DNA of 64,000 nucleotides from Solidesulfovibrio alcoholivorans DSM 5433 (GCF_000702665.1 NZ_JNJA01000010.1:62001-126000); one strand, 5' to 3'. Positions 46,859 to 57,208 are shown, counted from the stretch's first letter. Notes: generated by a model from the sequence alone, not told the origin. Numbers and translations are program-made.

Positions 46859-49528
46859 ATGCACGACGAGGACAACCGCCCCGATCCGGATGCGCTGCTC
46901 GCCATGGTGCAGCGCGAGGAAGAGAGCAAGCGGCGCGGCCAGCTGCGCATCTTCCTCGGCATGGCCCCGGGTGTCGGCAAGACCTACGCCATGCTGGAAG
47001 CGGCGCGCCTGAAGATGGCCGAAGGCATCGAACTTCTGGTTGGCATCGTGGAGACCCATGGACGCCAGGACACCGAGGCCCTGCTCTACGGCATGGCCAT
47101 CCTGCCCCGCCAGCGCATCGACTACCGAGGCCGCACACTGGAGGAATTCGACCTCAACACGGCCCTGGTCAAACGCCCTTCGCTTATCCTGGTGGACGAA
47201 CTGGCCCATACCAACGCCCCGGGCTGCCGCCACCCGAAACGTTGGCAAGACGTGGAGGAGTTGCTCGAACACGGCCTCGACGTCTGGACGACCCTCAATG
47301 TGCAGCACCTGGAGAGCTTAAACGACATCGTGGCCCAGATAACGGGCGTTCGCGTGCGCGAAACCGTGCCCGACGCCGTGCTGGCCAAGGCCCAATCCGT
47401 CATCCTCGTCGACCTGCCGCCCGAGGATCTGCGCCAGCGTCTGGCCGAGGGCAAGGTCTACCTGCCGCGGCAAGCCGAATGGGCCGGGGAGAACTTCTTC
47501 CGGGCGGGCAACTTAAACGCCCTGCGCGAACTGGCCCTGCGCCAGACCGCCAACCGGGTGGGCACCGAGGTGCTCGTCTACCGCAGGGGCCACGCCATCG
47601 AAACGACGTGGCCCACGGCCGAACGCATCCTGGTGTGCGTCGGGCCGTCCCCGTACTCGGCCACCCTGGTGCGCGCGGCCAAACGCCTGGCCGACGGGCT
47701 GCACGCGGACTGGCACGCCCTGTTCATCCAGAAAAACCCCGAAGGCACCCCGACCAGACGGGCCATGGGCAACCTGCGTCTGGCCCAGGAACTGGGCGCG
47801 CAGACCCATGTCCTGACCGGGGCCGACGTGGCGCGGCTCATCGTCGGCTTCGCCCGGCAGCACAACGTGACGCGCATCGTCATCGGCAAGCCCTTGCGCC
47901 GCAGCATCCCGGATTTCTTCCGCGGCAGCCCGGTGGACCGGCTGGTGCGCGAAAGCGGCGAAATCGACGTGCACGTCATCAAAGGCCAGGACCCGCGCCT
48001 TCCCGCCTCGCGCGCCACACGCCCGCCTGTCCCGAAAACCCGGTGGCGGGGCCTTGCGGCCGCATGCGGCATCGTCGCAGCCTGCACGGCGGCCTGCTAC
48101 GCCATGTACCCCGCTTTCGAGCTGGCGAACCTGATCATGGTCTATCTGGTCGGCGTCGTGGCCGCTTCGGTCTGGCTCTCGCGGCAGGCTTCCATCCTGG
48201 CCTCTTTTCTCAGCGTCCTGGCCTTCGATTTCTGCTTCGTGCCGCCGCGCTACAGTTTCTCGGTCTCCGACGTGTCCTATCTGGTCACCTTCGCCGTCAT
48301 GTTTCTGGTGGCCCTGGTGCAAAGCGGCATGGCCTCGCGCATCAAGACACAGGCCGACAGCGCCGTCCAATTGGAACGGCAAGCCTCGGAACTGAGCGAT
48401 TTCTCGCGCAATCTGGCCATGACACGCGGCGCGGCCAACCTCCTGCGCGTGGCCCGGGAACATATCGCGCGCATCTTCGGCTGCACGGCGTTCGCCCTCC
48501 TGCCGGGCGAGGACGGCAAGCTGGAAAACGCCTTCGTCGCCGAGGCGCACGAGGCGCTGGCCGACAAGGACGTAGGCGTGGCGCGATGGGTCTTCGACAA
48601 TGGCAAGCCGGCCGGGCTGTCCACCCAGACCCTGGCCGAAGCCGACGCCCTGTACCTGCCCCTGGCCGGGACCGAGGCCGTGCTCGGCGTCATGGGCCTG
48701 CGTCCCGACACGCCGGAGGCGGCCGACGCCCTGGAACTTCCCGACCGCAGCCGGCTGCTCGACGCCGTGGTGCGCCAGACGGCCCTGGCCCTGGACGTGG
48801 ACCGCCTGGAAGAGCGGGCCAAGACGACTCTGGTCGAGGCCGAACGGGAAAAATTGCGGGCCGCCCTGCTCTCCACCGTGACCCACGATTTCAAGACGCC
48901 CCTTTCCGCCATCGCCGGTTCGGCCGAGAGCCTTATGGTCCTCGGCGAAACCGCCACGCCCGCGGTGCGCCGTTCCCTGGAGGAGAACATCGCCCAGGAA
49001 GCCTCACGCCTGGAACGGTTGGTGGACAACTTGCTGCGCATCGCCGCCCTGGAGTCCGGTTCCGTCGTGCCGGACATCAAGCCCATTCCCATCGAAGACG
49101 TGGTGGGCAGCGCCCTGGCCCGTCTCGACGCGACGCTGGCCGGCCATGAGGTCCGCCTGGACATCCCCGACGACTTGCCTCCCATTCCCATGGACGAAGT
49201 GCTTATGGAGCAGGTGCTCATCAATCTGCTGGAGAACGCGGCCAAGCACACCCCACCGGGGACGGAAATCCTTGTTTCCGCCGCTATTCGCGGCCATAAG
49301 GCCGTTCTCGAGGTCCGCGACGCCGGCCCGGGCCTGCCCCCGGGCGATCCGGAAAAACTCTTCGAACGGTTTCAGCGCGGCGACAGGGTCAGTTCCTCCG
49401 GGTATGGACTGGGCCTGGCCATCTGCCGCGCCGTGGTCAAGGCGCATGGAGGCTCCATAACGGCCGACAGGAACAGACCATCCGGGGCCGCGTTCACCGT
49501 CATCCTTCCCCTGTATGCGAACGAATAA
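46859..49528 (+). CDS. kdpD: KdpD, K+-responsive sensor histidine kinase
   Basis: Senses low K+ or osmotic stress and phosphorylates KdpE. The 889 residues contain the KdpD domain with Walker A GMAPGVGKTYAML (about 35), a universal-stress-protein-like domain (about 250-370), four membrane helices (about 395-490), a GAF-like domain, HisKA with H676 in THDFKTPLSAI and HATPase_c. It follows kdpC by 9 bases and overlaps kdpE by 14. Confidence 0.94.
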   Translation: MHDEDNRPDPDALLAMVQREEESKRRGQLRIFLGMAPGVGKTYAMLEAARLKMAEGIELLVGIVETHGRQDTEALLYGMAILPRQRIDYRGRTLEEFDLNTALVKRPSLILVDELAHTNAPGCRHPKRWQDVEELLEHGLDVWTTLNVQHLESLNDIVAQITGVRVRETVPDAVLAKAQSVILVDLPPEDLRQRLAEGKVYLPRQAEWAGENFFRAGNLNALRELALRQTANRVGTEVLVYRRGHAIETTWPTAERILVCVGPSPYSATLVRAAKRLADGLHADWHALFIQKNPEGTPTRRAMGNLRLAQELGAQTHVLTGADVARLIVGFARQHNVTRIVIGKPLRRSIPDFFRGSPVDRLVRESGEIDVHVIKGQDPRLPASRATRPPVPKTRWRGLAAACGIVAACTAACYAMYPAFELANLIMVYLVGVVAASVWLSRQASILASFLSVLAFDFCFVPPRYSFSVSDVSYLVTFAVMFLVALVQSGMASRIKTQADSAVQLERQASELSDFSRNLAMTRGAANLLRVAREHIARIFGCTAFALLPGEDGKLENAFVAEAHEALADKDVGVARWVFDNGKPAGLSTQTLAEADALYLPLAGTEAVLGVMGLRPDTPEAADALELPDRSRLLDAVVRQTALALDVDRLEERAKTTLVEAEREKLRAALLSTVTHDFKTPLSAIAGSAESLMVLGETATPAVRRSLEENIAQEASRLERLVDNLLRIAALESGSVVPDIKPIPIEDVVGSALARLDATLAGHEVRLDIPDDLPPIPMDEVLMEQVLINLLENAAKHTPPGTEILVSAAIRGHKAVLEVRDAGPGLPPGDPEKLFERFQRGDRVSSSGYGLGLAICRAVVKAHGGSITADRNRPSGAAFTVILPLYANE

Positions 49529-50213
49529 GCAAACCATCCTCATCGTTGACGACGAGCCGCCCATCCGCCGCTTCCTGACGCCGTTTCTGGAGGCCGAGGG
49601 CTACGGCGTGGTCGAGGCCGGCTCGGGCCGCGAGGCCCTTTCCCTGATCGCCTCCCACGAACCGGACGTCATCCTCCTCGACCTGGGGCTGCCCGACCTG
49701 GACGGGGAGGAGCTCTTGCGCGCGTTGCCCATGTGGGTCCGGGCCAAGGTCATCGTCCTGTCCGTCCGCTCGCGGGAACGGGACAAGGTGACCGCCCTGG
49801 ACCTCGGCGCGTCGGACTACCTCACAAAGCCTTTCAGCCTGGCGGAACTGGCCGCGCGCATTCGGGTTTGCCTGCGGCGCGGGGGCGGAGACGGGGAGTC
49901 GCCACCCGCCCGCTACGTGTTCGGGGATTTATGGATCGATATGGAAGCCCATACGGCGGGCCTTGGGGCACAAGACCTCCACCTGACGCCGACGGAGTTC
50001 AAGTTGCTGGCCTACTTGGCCCGTCATGCCGGCAAGGTGGTCACCCACGGCCAACTGCTCAAAGCGGTCTGGGGCAAACAAAGCCAGGGGCAGGAACATT
50101 ACGTGCGCATCCACATCCATAAGTTGCGGCAGAAAATCGAGCAGGACCCTGCCCGCCCCCGTTATCTTCGCACGGAAACCGGCATCGGCTACCGTTTTAC
50201 GGATGGAGAGTGA
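49515..50213 (+). CDS. kdpE: KdpE, OmpR-family response regulator
   Basis: Activates kdp transcription when phosphorylated by KdpD. The 232 residues have a receiver domain (1-120, phospho-aspartate D56 in LLDLGLPDLDG) and an OmpR winged helix (about 130-230, ending YLRTETGIGYRF). The start overlaps kdpD. Its own target should lie before the 29-residue peptide gene at 42132, where the DNA is AT-rich, but no clear direct repeats were identified there. Confidence 0.93.
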   Translation: MRTNKQTILIVDDEPPIRRFLTPFLEAEGYGVVEAGSGREALSLIASHEPDVILLDLGLPDLDGEELLRALPMWVRAKVIVLSVRSRERDKVTALDLGASDYLTKPFSLAELAARIRVCLRRGGGDGESPPARYVFGDLWIDMEAHTAGLGAQDLHLTPTEFKLLAYLARHAGKVVTHGQLLKAVWGKQSQGQEHYVRIHIHKLRQKIEQDPARPRYLRTETGIGYRFTDGE

Positions 50214-50249
50214 CGACCATTTGGGATTCTGCTCGTTATGGCCTCCTCT

Positions 50250-50550
50250 CCGGTGGTCAAGGGCACGGCGCGTTTCCGGTTCAAGACAACCAACTCTCTC
50301 GGCAACAGCGACTCATCACCTTTCCGGGATGCGCCCTCGCCTTTGCAGCTTGGCGACGGCCAGGCCGGATTCGGGTCGGCGCCCCCGGCCCGAATCCCTT
50401 GCCGCCAGGAGGCGGCATCGCACCGAACAACATTGACCGCCGTTGGTTGTCACTGCCATGCGCATGAAAACACTGCTGCCGCGCCCCTTGATTTTCGAGA
50501 GCGGATCGGACTGCGCCAGCCTGCTTGGCTCACTGCCCACGGGTGTGCAT
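50250..50550 (+). pseudogene. Decayed duplicate of the MBL-hydrolase/CobW gene junction
   Basis: This stretch matches 59807-60112 across about 300 bases: the last codons of the Tat hydrolase (VVKGTARFR, KTTN, LGN), the intergenic part with CCCGAATCCCTTGCCGCC, and the first about 30 codons of the CobW gene (ETLLPR changed to KTLLPR, then FESGSDCASLLGS). The frame is broken at both genes and the CobW copy ends in a stop soon after. It is the residue of an internally deleted second copy. Confidence 0.85.
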
Positions 50551-50736
50551 CAGCTCGAATTCCTCTTTCTGTAGCCCTTGCCATTCCCCCAAGGCACCCT
50601 CAAAACACGCCGTCTGCCCCGACGCGGGCCAACGTCTGCCCAGATGTCATCCAGCCCGGTTCTCCAGTCTATGCAGCACAAATTCGAAGGGGTTGAACGG
50701 TAGGAGGTCGACCAGGGAAGCAGGGACCCACGTTCT
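50551..50736. repeat. Remainder of the duplication scar, with an 18-base match to the island repeat
   Basis: Bases 50649-50666 read ATCCAGCCCGGTTCTCCA, identical to 63540-63557 inside direct repeat copy B. Coming after the MBL/CobW scrap, this suggests the lost second copy once extended through to the same downstream repeat. No gene is visible between. Confidence 0.55.
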
Positions 50737-53700
50737 TCAGGCGCTCCCTATTTTGGCAGGACCGCCTGTAACAACCCTCGCAATGACATCCCGAAGCGTC
50801 TCCATCTCGATGGGCTTGGCGAGGTAGTCGCTCATTCCAGCGGCCAGGAACTTTTCCCTGTCACCGAACATGGCGTGGGCGGTAAGGGCGACAATGGGGA
50901 TGTCGGCCTTGTCCATGCCCACTTCCCCGGCTCGGATGCGGCGTGTGGCCTCCAGGCCGTCCATAACCGGCATCTGGATGTCCATGAGGATGATGTCGAA
51001 GCTTTCGACTTGGAGGATATCCAGTGCTTGTCGCCCATTTTCAGCGTTTCGGATGCGATGGCCGGCCTTTTTCAGGAGATGGGATAGCGCTATCGCGTTC
51101 ACCTTGTCGTCTTCTACCACGAGCACCGTGACTTGATGGACTGCCTCCGTCCGGGGGACCGTCTTGACCTCGGCTTGTTCAGCACCCGCCACGATCTTTC
51201 CGAATACGACGCAAAAATGCACTGTGGTGCCGACGCCCTTCGCGCTGTCGATGGAGATACCTCCCCCCATGAGCTCCACCAGATTTTTGCAGATGGACAA
51301 CCCGAGACCAGCGCCCTGGTATTTCCGGGTGAAGCTGTCGTCGGCCTGCGTGAAGGGCTCAAACAAGGCTGGAAGTATCGCATCATCGATGCCGACTCCA
51401 GTGTCGGCCACGGAGAACAACACCCGAACCTTGTCCGGGGCAGGAGACGGCAAGAGGTAGGTCTCAATATTTATCTCCCCGGCCTGAGTGAATTTGATGG
51501 CATTGCCGATCAAGTTGTTCAGCACCTGTTGAAGCCGGGAACTGTCTCCCACCACGTGGTCCGGGATTCTGTCATCCGCATAAAAGGTCAAGCGGATGCC
51601 TTTCTGACGTGCCGGCATGGCGAAAAGCTGTTCAACGGCCCGAAGCGGTTCCATGAACAGGAATGGCGTGGCCTTGATCTGAAGCCGCCCGGCCTCGATC
51701 CGGGAGAGATCAAGGATGTCGGCGACCAACCCGGTAAGGCGCCGGCAGGATTGGAGCGCCATCTCGACATACGCAATCTGTTCCCGGTCAAGCTCGGTCG
51801 TTTTCAGCAACTGGACCATGCCCACGATCCCGTTGATGGGCGTGCGGATTTCGTGGCTCATGTTGGCCAGGAACCGGCTTTTGGTCTGGGTGGCCTCTTC
51901 GGCCATCTCCTTGGCTTCCCGCAATTCCATCTCGATTCTTTTGCGGTCGGTGATCTCCCAGGCGATTGTCCCCACGCCCTTAAGTCCGCCATCCTCGCCG
52001 TAGACAGGAAACTTCTTGGTCAGATAGGTGCGCACCTCCCCGTTTGGCCCCAGCGTCTCCTCCTCGACGGTGACTGACTGGCCCGGATTCAGGGGTAAGG
52101 CCTGCCGGTCGTTGGCCATATACGCTTCGATCTGCTCCGGGGTGGACTTGCCTGCAAAGAGTTCCAGGTCGCTCCGACCGATGACGTCCTGCGGCAAATG
52201 CCCGGTCAGTTGCGTGTAGGCCTTGTTGACGATGACGTAACGCAGAGCCGTATCCTTGAAGACCATCACGTGCTCTGCGTTCTCCAGCAGTGCGTAGAAA
52301 TTACGCAAAGTTTGCTCTTCGCGCTTTCGCTCCTCAATGTCCCGCACGACGGCCAGGGCAAATGACCGCCCTTGAAACTTGGTCCCGCTGGCACTGACCT
52401 CCACGGGGAAGGTTGTGCCATCCTTGCGTCGGTGCTCGGTCTCAAAGACATTCTTGACCTTGTCCATGTCCCCGAATTTATTGCGGATATCTTCCTCATT
52501 CACCCTGGCTTCGTAGTCCCACGTAGCCATCCCGACCAACTCTTCCGGTGTGTAACCGAGCATATCCGCGAACCTGCGGTTGGCCTCCACCACCCGGTGC
52601 TCCTGATCGATGACGACGATGCCATCGCCGCTATTCTCCATCAGGGCCTTGCGGCGAAGGATTTCCATTTCCAAATTGTGCTGCACCTCGGTGCGCTCGA
52701 TCATATCCTGTTGCAGGGTTGCGGCCATCGTATTGAGGGTGGCCCCCAGTTCGCCGAAGGTGCCCTGGGGATTGTCGAGCCCTGTCCTGGCGGACAAATC
52801 GCCACCCTCCAGACGGCGGACCATGGCAGACAACGCGTCCACCCGCTCGTAGATACCGTACTGGCACATCAGCCAAGCCGCGCTTCCAGCCAACACCACG
52901 GAGAGAAGGAGCCACCCGACCTGACGCGCAATAGCCGCGTCGGCGTTGTCCATGACCACGGTTTTGGGGATGGCTACGAATATGTTCAGGTAGGGGGTGT
53001 CCCCCGGAGTCAGCGCCATGCGGTGTATCGCGTAGATTCGTTCCGAGCCGTCGGCGCCATGCTCCGTGAAAACGCCTTCATGTCCCACGGACTGAATCGC
53101 CCGCCAAATAGCGGGGGCGATGTATTGCCCGATGGGGTCAGAATCCTTGGCTGGAAATCTGAAGAGCCGGCGGCCATTGGCATCGACCAGCCCCACGAAG
53201 GAGTCCCGGGGCAATCGTGCCCGTTCGAAAAGCGGCTTGAAGTCTTGCAACCGCAACGTTGCGATCAGGACACCCCGCACCCCGCCCCCGCCATCCCGCA
53301 CCGCCAGGGCAAAGGGGAGAATATCCACCCCGCTCACCTTGCCCACGGCATATTCCCCGACGGAAAACTTCCCGGTGGACAAGGCCTCCTTGACCTCCTT
53401 CCGGTCCATGAGGTTCTGCTTTGTGAATGGGAGGGCCGAAGCCACAGCGTTCCCCTGAGGGTCCGTAAGGGCAAAGTTCACATAGCCTGGGTTGGCGGCA
53501 AGATAGCTTCGGAACAAACCATCGCAGGCCGCAGGGTCCATGGTCCGCACAGGCAAGGTTTCCGCCAGGTTGTTAAGTACCGTTATAATGCGTCGGGTTT
53601 CTTCCTCCTGCTGTTCAGCGTAATATGCCACCATCCGGAGGCTGGTAAGCTCTATATCATTGATCTCATGGTTCCACCGCTCCCAAACAGAGCTGGCCAT

Positions 53701-53781
53701 TGCCGCCACAACAGGCAGCAGCCCGGCCAACACCACCAAGACAAGGTTGAATCTCACCGAGTCAGGCATTGATATTTTCAT
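50737..53781 (-). CDS. Membrane hybrid sensor histidine kinase (Cache-HAMP-PAS-PAS-HK-REC)
   Basis: A 1014-residue sensor. It has an N-terminal membrane helix (about 10-30), a periplasmic double-Cache-like sensing domain (about 35-285), a second helix (about 288-310) and HAMP, then two PAS domains (about 385-500 and 510-625). HisKA follows with H643 in [12 protein letters not shown], then HATPase_c ([21 protein letters not shown]) and a C-terminal receiver domain with D934 in [11 protein letters not shown]. No output partner is adjacent, so it probably feeds a phosphotransfer protein elsewhere. Signal unknown. Confidence 0.88.
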   Translation of the reverse strand: MKISMPDSVRFNLVLVVLAGLLPVVAAMASSVWERWNHEINDIELTSLRMVAYYAEQQEEETRRIITVLNNLAETLPVRTMDPAACDGLFRSYLAANPGYVNFALTDPQGNAVASALPFTKQNLMDRKEVKEALSTGKFSVGEYAVGKVSGVDILPFALAVRDGGGGVRGVLIATLRLQDFKPLFERARLPRDSFVGLVDANGRRLFRFPAKDSDPIGQYIAPAIWRAIQSVGHEGVFTEHGADGSERIYAIHRMALTPGDTPYLNIFVAIPKTVVMDNADAAIARQVGWLLLSVVLAGSAAWLMCQYGIYERVDALSAMVRRLEGGDLSARTGLDNPQGTFGELGATLNTMAATLQQDMIERTEVQHNLEMEILRRKALMENSGDGIVVIDQEHRVVEANRRFADMLGYTPEELVGMATWDYEARVNEEDIRNKFGDMDKVKNVFETEHRRKDGTTFPVEVSASGTKFQGRSFALAVVRDIEERKREEQTLRNFYALLENAEHVMVFKDTALRYVIVNKAYTQLTGHLPQDVIGRSDLELFAGKSTPEQIEAYMANDRQALPLNPGQSVTVEEETLGPNGEVRTYLTKKFPVYGEDGGLKGVGTIAWEITDRKRIEMELREAKEMAEEATQTKSRFLANMSHEIRTPINGIVGMVQLLKTTELDREQIAYVEMALQSCRRLTGLVADILDLSRIEAGRLQIKATPFLFMEPLRAVEQLFAMPARQKGIRLTFYADDRIPDHVVGDSSRLQQVLNNLIGNAIKFTQAGEINIETYLLPSPAPDKVRVLFSVADTGVGIDDAILPALFEPFTQADDSFTRKYQGAGLGLSICKNLVELMGGGISIDSAKGVGTTVHFCVVFGKIVAGAEQAEVKTVPRTEAVHQVTVLVVEDDKVNAIALSHLLKKAGHRIRNAENGRQALDILQVESFDIILMDIQMPVMDGLEATRRIRAGEVGMDKADIPIVALTAHAMFGDREKFLAAGMSDYLAKPIEMETLRDVIARVVTGGPAKIGSA

Positions 53782-54497
53782 GGCCCATACCGTGTTATTT
53801 ATTGCCGCGCCCTTGAAAACAAATACAGATAGCTGTTTCTACATAACAACAATACCCATTTGAAGGCACGCTCGTCAACATTATACCATTGCTTTCTGTT
53901 ATGGCCGACAACCAGGACGCGGTCGAAGTCATGGGAGACGCGTCGTTGTGCCTGATTGCCCACGAGTTTTCGACCAGCCTCAAGGGCAGCGTCGCCATCG
54001 ATCGGGCACACGGGGAACGCGCCCAAACTCGGATGCGGATACTTTTGAAGCGGATTCCCAAGCGGCATGGCCCCCCGCGTATCCATATTCCTCGGGGGGA
54101 TAAAACAAAGGACTTTCGGGGGGGCGCACAGAGTTAATCATACATTATTTCGATACATTACATAGAACAAAGGGCTGCAAAGTGATACGGAAGGTTGCGT
54201 TTGCAAGAAAAGATTGACCCTCACGCAACGTCATACCTTATGGCCCACCGCCAAGGAGGCCATATCCATGCAACGCATAGTCAATGAACGAGCGAAGCGC
54301 ACCGGGCTCTCGATCCACGCGTTGCACTCTTGCGACAGCATAAGGCTCTTGCGTCCGTAGCGGCGATCCGAAAAAGGCTTCTGCTGTATTCCCAGGACGG
54401 CCGACAAGCGCGAGTTGGTCACCTGCGCCCACGTCGGGCATGGACTGAGTCTGCGCCGTGCCCGTCGCGCTTTCAGCCCAAGCAGGTCTGTGTACGG
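53782..54497. other. No intact gene; AT-rich and decayed DNA
   Basis: About 700 bases upstream of the hybrid kinase and downstream of the IS scrap. Composition alternates between AT-rich and GC-rich. A divergent kinase promoter should lie near 53800-53900. Frames near 54231-54430 read like fragments but match no family I recognise. Confidence 0.4.
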
Positions 54498-54761
54498 CTA
54501 CAAGCCCAAGGAGTCCGACGACGAACTGGTGACGGAAGCGCGCGTCAGGCTGGCCGAAAGGAAGCCGGTCATCTCGGCCCCCATGGCCGTTTCGACCACG
54601 TCCTTGATCAGAGAGCGGAGAACGGAATTGAGGTCGTCCAGGCTGGTGCTCTCTCCCTCGAGCACCTTCCTGGCCAGTTCGCCACGGTTGATCAGCACGG
54701 AAACCTCCTGGAGCTTTCGCCCCTTCGTGGAGGTTTACACAGATTTCGTTACAGACCCCTC
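54498..54761 (-). mobile_element. Left-end remnant of an IS256-family insertion sequence
   Basis: On the minus strand a terminal-repeat-like GGGTCTGTAACG then TCTGTGTAAACC occupies about 54761-54732. It is followed by GGAGG and a GTG-started frame (54698-54498) reading DLNSVLRSLIKDVVETAMG then AEMTGFL, the N-terminal pattern of IS256/Mutator transposases (LLREVVQALLEAEM...L-like). The frame decays after about 50 codons and the right end is missing, so the element is dead. Confidence 0.5.
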
Positions 54762-54855
54762 GAATCACCCGGGTCGGGTGCTCCAGACCTCTCCCCTTTC
54801 GCGCACATTCCGTTTTTTTCTTGCACCCGACAAGTTCCCTCGGTAATTTTGTCGA

Positions 54856-56202
54856 ATGATACAGATTAACGATCTGGCAACATACGATCACGTCACCCGG
54901 CGCGACCTTTCCCGCGAGGACCTGCACAGCCTTGTGGAAAACTTTCCCGCACTGCTGTGGCGCATTGAGATCATCCGCTCGCGCATTGAATACCTGAACC
55001 GCTACATGGTCGCCGGGCTCACCGACAAAACACCCCTCTTTCTCAAAAGTGCCGAAATACGAAAGAAAGTTGTTTTTCAAGAAGATGCAATTTTGCTCGA
55101 TAGTTTCATGGAGGCGATGAAGCGTGGGAAAAATGCTCAAACAATAGTCCGTATCCACTGCACCGGGCAGGCAACCGCTTGGCTCAAACTCGTTGGCTGG
55201 ATGCCGCCCAAGGACGTCCGCTATTACATGGGCTATCTCATGGATGTCACCGACCGCATCGAGGTACTCAAGGGCATGATCGAGCGGGAAGCCGAGATGC
55301 AGCTCATGATCGAGCTCTCGGACATGCCAGTGGTGCTCGTGGATCTGGACACAAAAATGGTCCTTTCCCAGAACGCCGCCGCCTTGCAACTTTTCATGTA
55401 TTCTGCGGATGAGTTCCGCAGTCTGCGCATCTCGGATCTGTTCCACCACGGCATGGCCAGCGTCATCCACAGCCTTTACGAAGAGATCCTCTTTGCCAGG
55501 AAATGGCGCGGCAAGGCCCTCTTCGAGCGCAAGGCCAAGTCGGTGTTCTCGGCCGAGGCCAGCGTTCTCTCCCTGCTGTTCAAAGACAGGCGAATCCTTC
55601 GGATCGCGCTCTCCAACATCGAGACGGCCAGCTCGGTAGATTCCCCTGCCGCCCTGTCTCCGGCGGCAGAAACCCAAAAAGACCTCCGGGCACAACGGGA
55701 AAACGATTTGTTCAACGCCTTGGAAGGCCAATCGGAACTGCCTGCCATCCTGGAAACCTTGTTTCACTGCCAATTGCCGAGCATTTCCTTTGACGCCATA
55801 TTGTTTTCCGACATCCACGCCAAGAGAAACAGGGTGTTCGTGTATTCGTGCGGCGAACCCTTCGCCAGCATGGCCCAGGGGGAAATGTACTCCTACGAAG
55901 GCACCATCGCCCAGGACATCGAGCGCTTCAAGCTTGATTCCCTCATCGTGGACGACACGATCGACAGCATCAAATCCATTGACTGGGCGCTTTTTATCCC
56001 CAAGGGCATCCGATCGTACTTCGCCAAGCCCTTCTACCAGCGGGGGGTGCTCAAGGCCGTGATGATCCTGTGCTCGCTAAGGCCCAATGCCTTCAACAGC
56101 GATGACATGGACGAATACGCGATCCTCTTCGAACCCTTCCGCCGCGCCATCCAGGCCTGGCGCACCGCGCATCAAGCCAGACGCGTCTCCCGCCATGCCT
56201 GA
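54856..56202 (+). CDS. PAS-PAS-GAF sensory protein without an output domain
   Basis: The 448-residue soluble protein shows a PAS-like region at about 25-145 (with YYMGYLMDVTDRIEVLKG), a second PAS at about 150-265 (MPVVLVDLDTKMVLSQNAA) and a degenerate GAF-like region at about 285-435. There is no kinase, GGDEF, EAL, HD or helix-turn-helix segment, so it would have to act through a partner. It lies upstream of the FadR-type regulator in the same direction, with 237 bases between. Confidence 0.55.
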   Translation: MIQINDLATYDHVTRRDLSREDLHSLVENFPALLWRIEIIRSRIEYLNRYMVAGLTDKTPLFLKSAEIRKKVVFQEDAILLDSFMEAMKRGKNAQTIVRIHCTGQATAWLKLVGWMPPKDVRYYMGYLMDVTDRIEVLKGMIEREAEMQLMIELSDMPVVLVDLDTKMVLSQNAAALQLFMYSADEFRSLRISDLFHHGMASVIHSLYEEILFARKWRGKALFERKAKSVFSAEASVLSLLFKDRRILRIALSNIETASSVDSPAALSPAAETQKDLRAQRENDLFNALEGQSELPAILETLFHCQLPSISFDAILFSDIHAKRNRVFVYSCGEPFASMAQGEMYSYEGTIAQDIERFKLDSLIVDDTIDSIKSIDWALFIPKGIRSYFAKPFYQRGVLKAVMILCSLRPNAFNSDDMDEYAILFEPFRRAIQAWRTAHQARRVSRHA

Positions 56203-56259
56203 ACATGCCGGCGGCGCTCCGACGGTATTGAAAACATCGGAGCCGGGCTGAACGCTGTT

Positions 56260-56274
56260 ATTGGTCGATCCAAT
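56260..56274. promoter_or_regulatory. Distal FadR/PdhR-type operator candidate
   Basis: ATTGGTCGATCCAAT is a 15-base inverted repeat with ATTGG / CCAAT arms, close to the ATTGGTNNNACCAAT pattern bound by PdhR/LldR-type GntR regulators. It is about 180 bases before the regulator start and could work with the proximal site. Confidence 0.55.
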
Positions 56275-56414
56275 TTCCTGTTGTTACGTTTTATTTCTCT
56301 AGGTTTTCCGTAACAATACAATTTCGCGCAATTTTGGTTGCACCCCTTTGGGCTTTTGTTAGGCTCGGCCCATGGTCAAAACCAATGCAAATCCGTGTTG
56401 AATCCCGGAGTATG

Positions 56415-56429
56415 ATTGGTTCTACCAAA
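56415..56429. promoter_or_regulatory. Proximal FadR/PdhR-type operator
   Basis: ATTGGTTCTACCAAA has perfect TTGGT / ACCAA arms around TCT (56416-56428), matching the PdhR/LldR operator pattern. It lies 11 bases before the ATG of the GntR-family gene, so autoregulation is likely. Confidence 0.7.
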
Positions 56430-56439
56430 GTGGGCGACC

Positions 56440-57168
56440 ATGAACAAAGAAGACGAGACGCTCAGCCAGCTTTCCCAACAAATCGAAAACGGAAAGTGGC
56501 TGGTAGGAGCACGGCTCCCGGCGGAACGAACCCTGGCGGCTGACCTGGGCGCCAGCCGGAATACCGTGCGCAACGCCTTGCGGGTCCTGGAGGCCCGGGG
56601 CGTCGTGGACATCCGCAAGGGAAGCGGCTGTTACCTGCGCTCCACCACCTGCGGCCTCCAGGCGAGAAACCTCGACGCGACCGCCTCCGGCCTCCCCGCC
56701 CACCAGGCCCTCGAAGCCGGGTTTGTCCTGCTGCCCCCCATCGCGGCCCTGTGCGCCAGGCGCATCTCCCCGGACGGGCTGCTGTATCTGGAAGAAACCA
56801 TGATCAGCCTGAGCCAGGCGATCTACAGCAAGAATACCCAGGCCATCCGCCTGGAGATATCCCAGTTCATCGCGTGTCTGGCGGCGGAAACCGGCAATCC
56901 CGTGCTCGAAAACATCATGCGCCGGCTGGCGGCGGACATCCACGTGGTGTTCAACCTGTTCTTCTCCATGGCGGATCACGAACGGGAAGATGTCTTCGCG
57001 GACCTTGTGAAGCTCCTGCAGGCGCTGAAAAAACACGATCAGGCTGCGGCCGAAAGCCGCATGGAGGACCGCATCCTGCGGCTGTCCGCCCTTTTCGGGA
57101 AGTACCTGGACACGCAATGCCCCTCCGACCTGCTGCGCGAGATGGAAGAAAGGGAAATACCGCTTTGA
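56440..57168 (+). CDS. GntR-family regulator, FadR subfamily
   Basis: A 242-residue repressor. The winged helix (about 5-70) has LPAERTLAADLGASRNTVR and GVVDIRKGSGCYL. The C-terminal helical FCD-like domain (about 90-235) carries HxxE-type features, though its metal histidines are sparse. The start at 56440 is used because an earlier ATG lies within the operator. Members usually sense organic acids or other small metabolites. The likely target is the operon starting 154 bases downstream. Confidence 0.82.
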   Translation: MNKEDETLSQLSQQIENGKWLVGARLPAERTLAADLGASRNTVRNALRVLEARGVVDIRKGSGCYLRSTTCGLQARNLDATASGLPAHQALEAGFVLLPPIAALCARRISPDGLLYLEETMISLSQAIYSKNTQAIRLEISQFIACLAAETGNPVLENIMRRLAADIHVVFNLFFSMADHEREDVFADLVKLLQALKKHDQAAAESRMEDRILRLSALFGKYLDTQCPSDLLREMEEREIPL

Positions 57169-57181
57169 CGACTCGAAAAAA

Positions 57182-57208
57182 GCAGCCGGGCGCAAGCGTC
57201 CCGGCTGC
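57182..57208 (+). terminator. Hairpin between the GntR regulator and its operon
   Basis: Perfect nine-base stem GCAGCCGGG / CCCGGCTGC with a nine-base loop, 13 bases after the regulator stop. No T-run follows on the plus strand, so it may be an attenuator or processing site rather than a full terminator. Confidence 0.45.
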
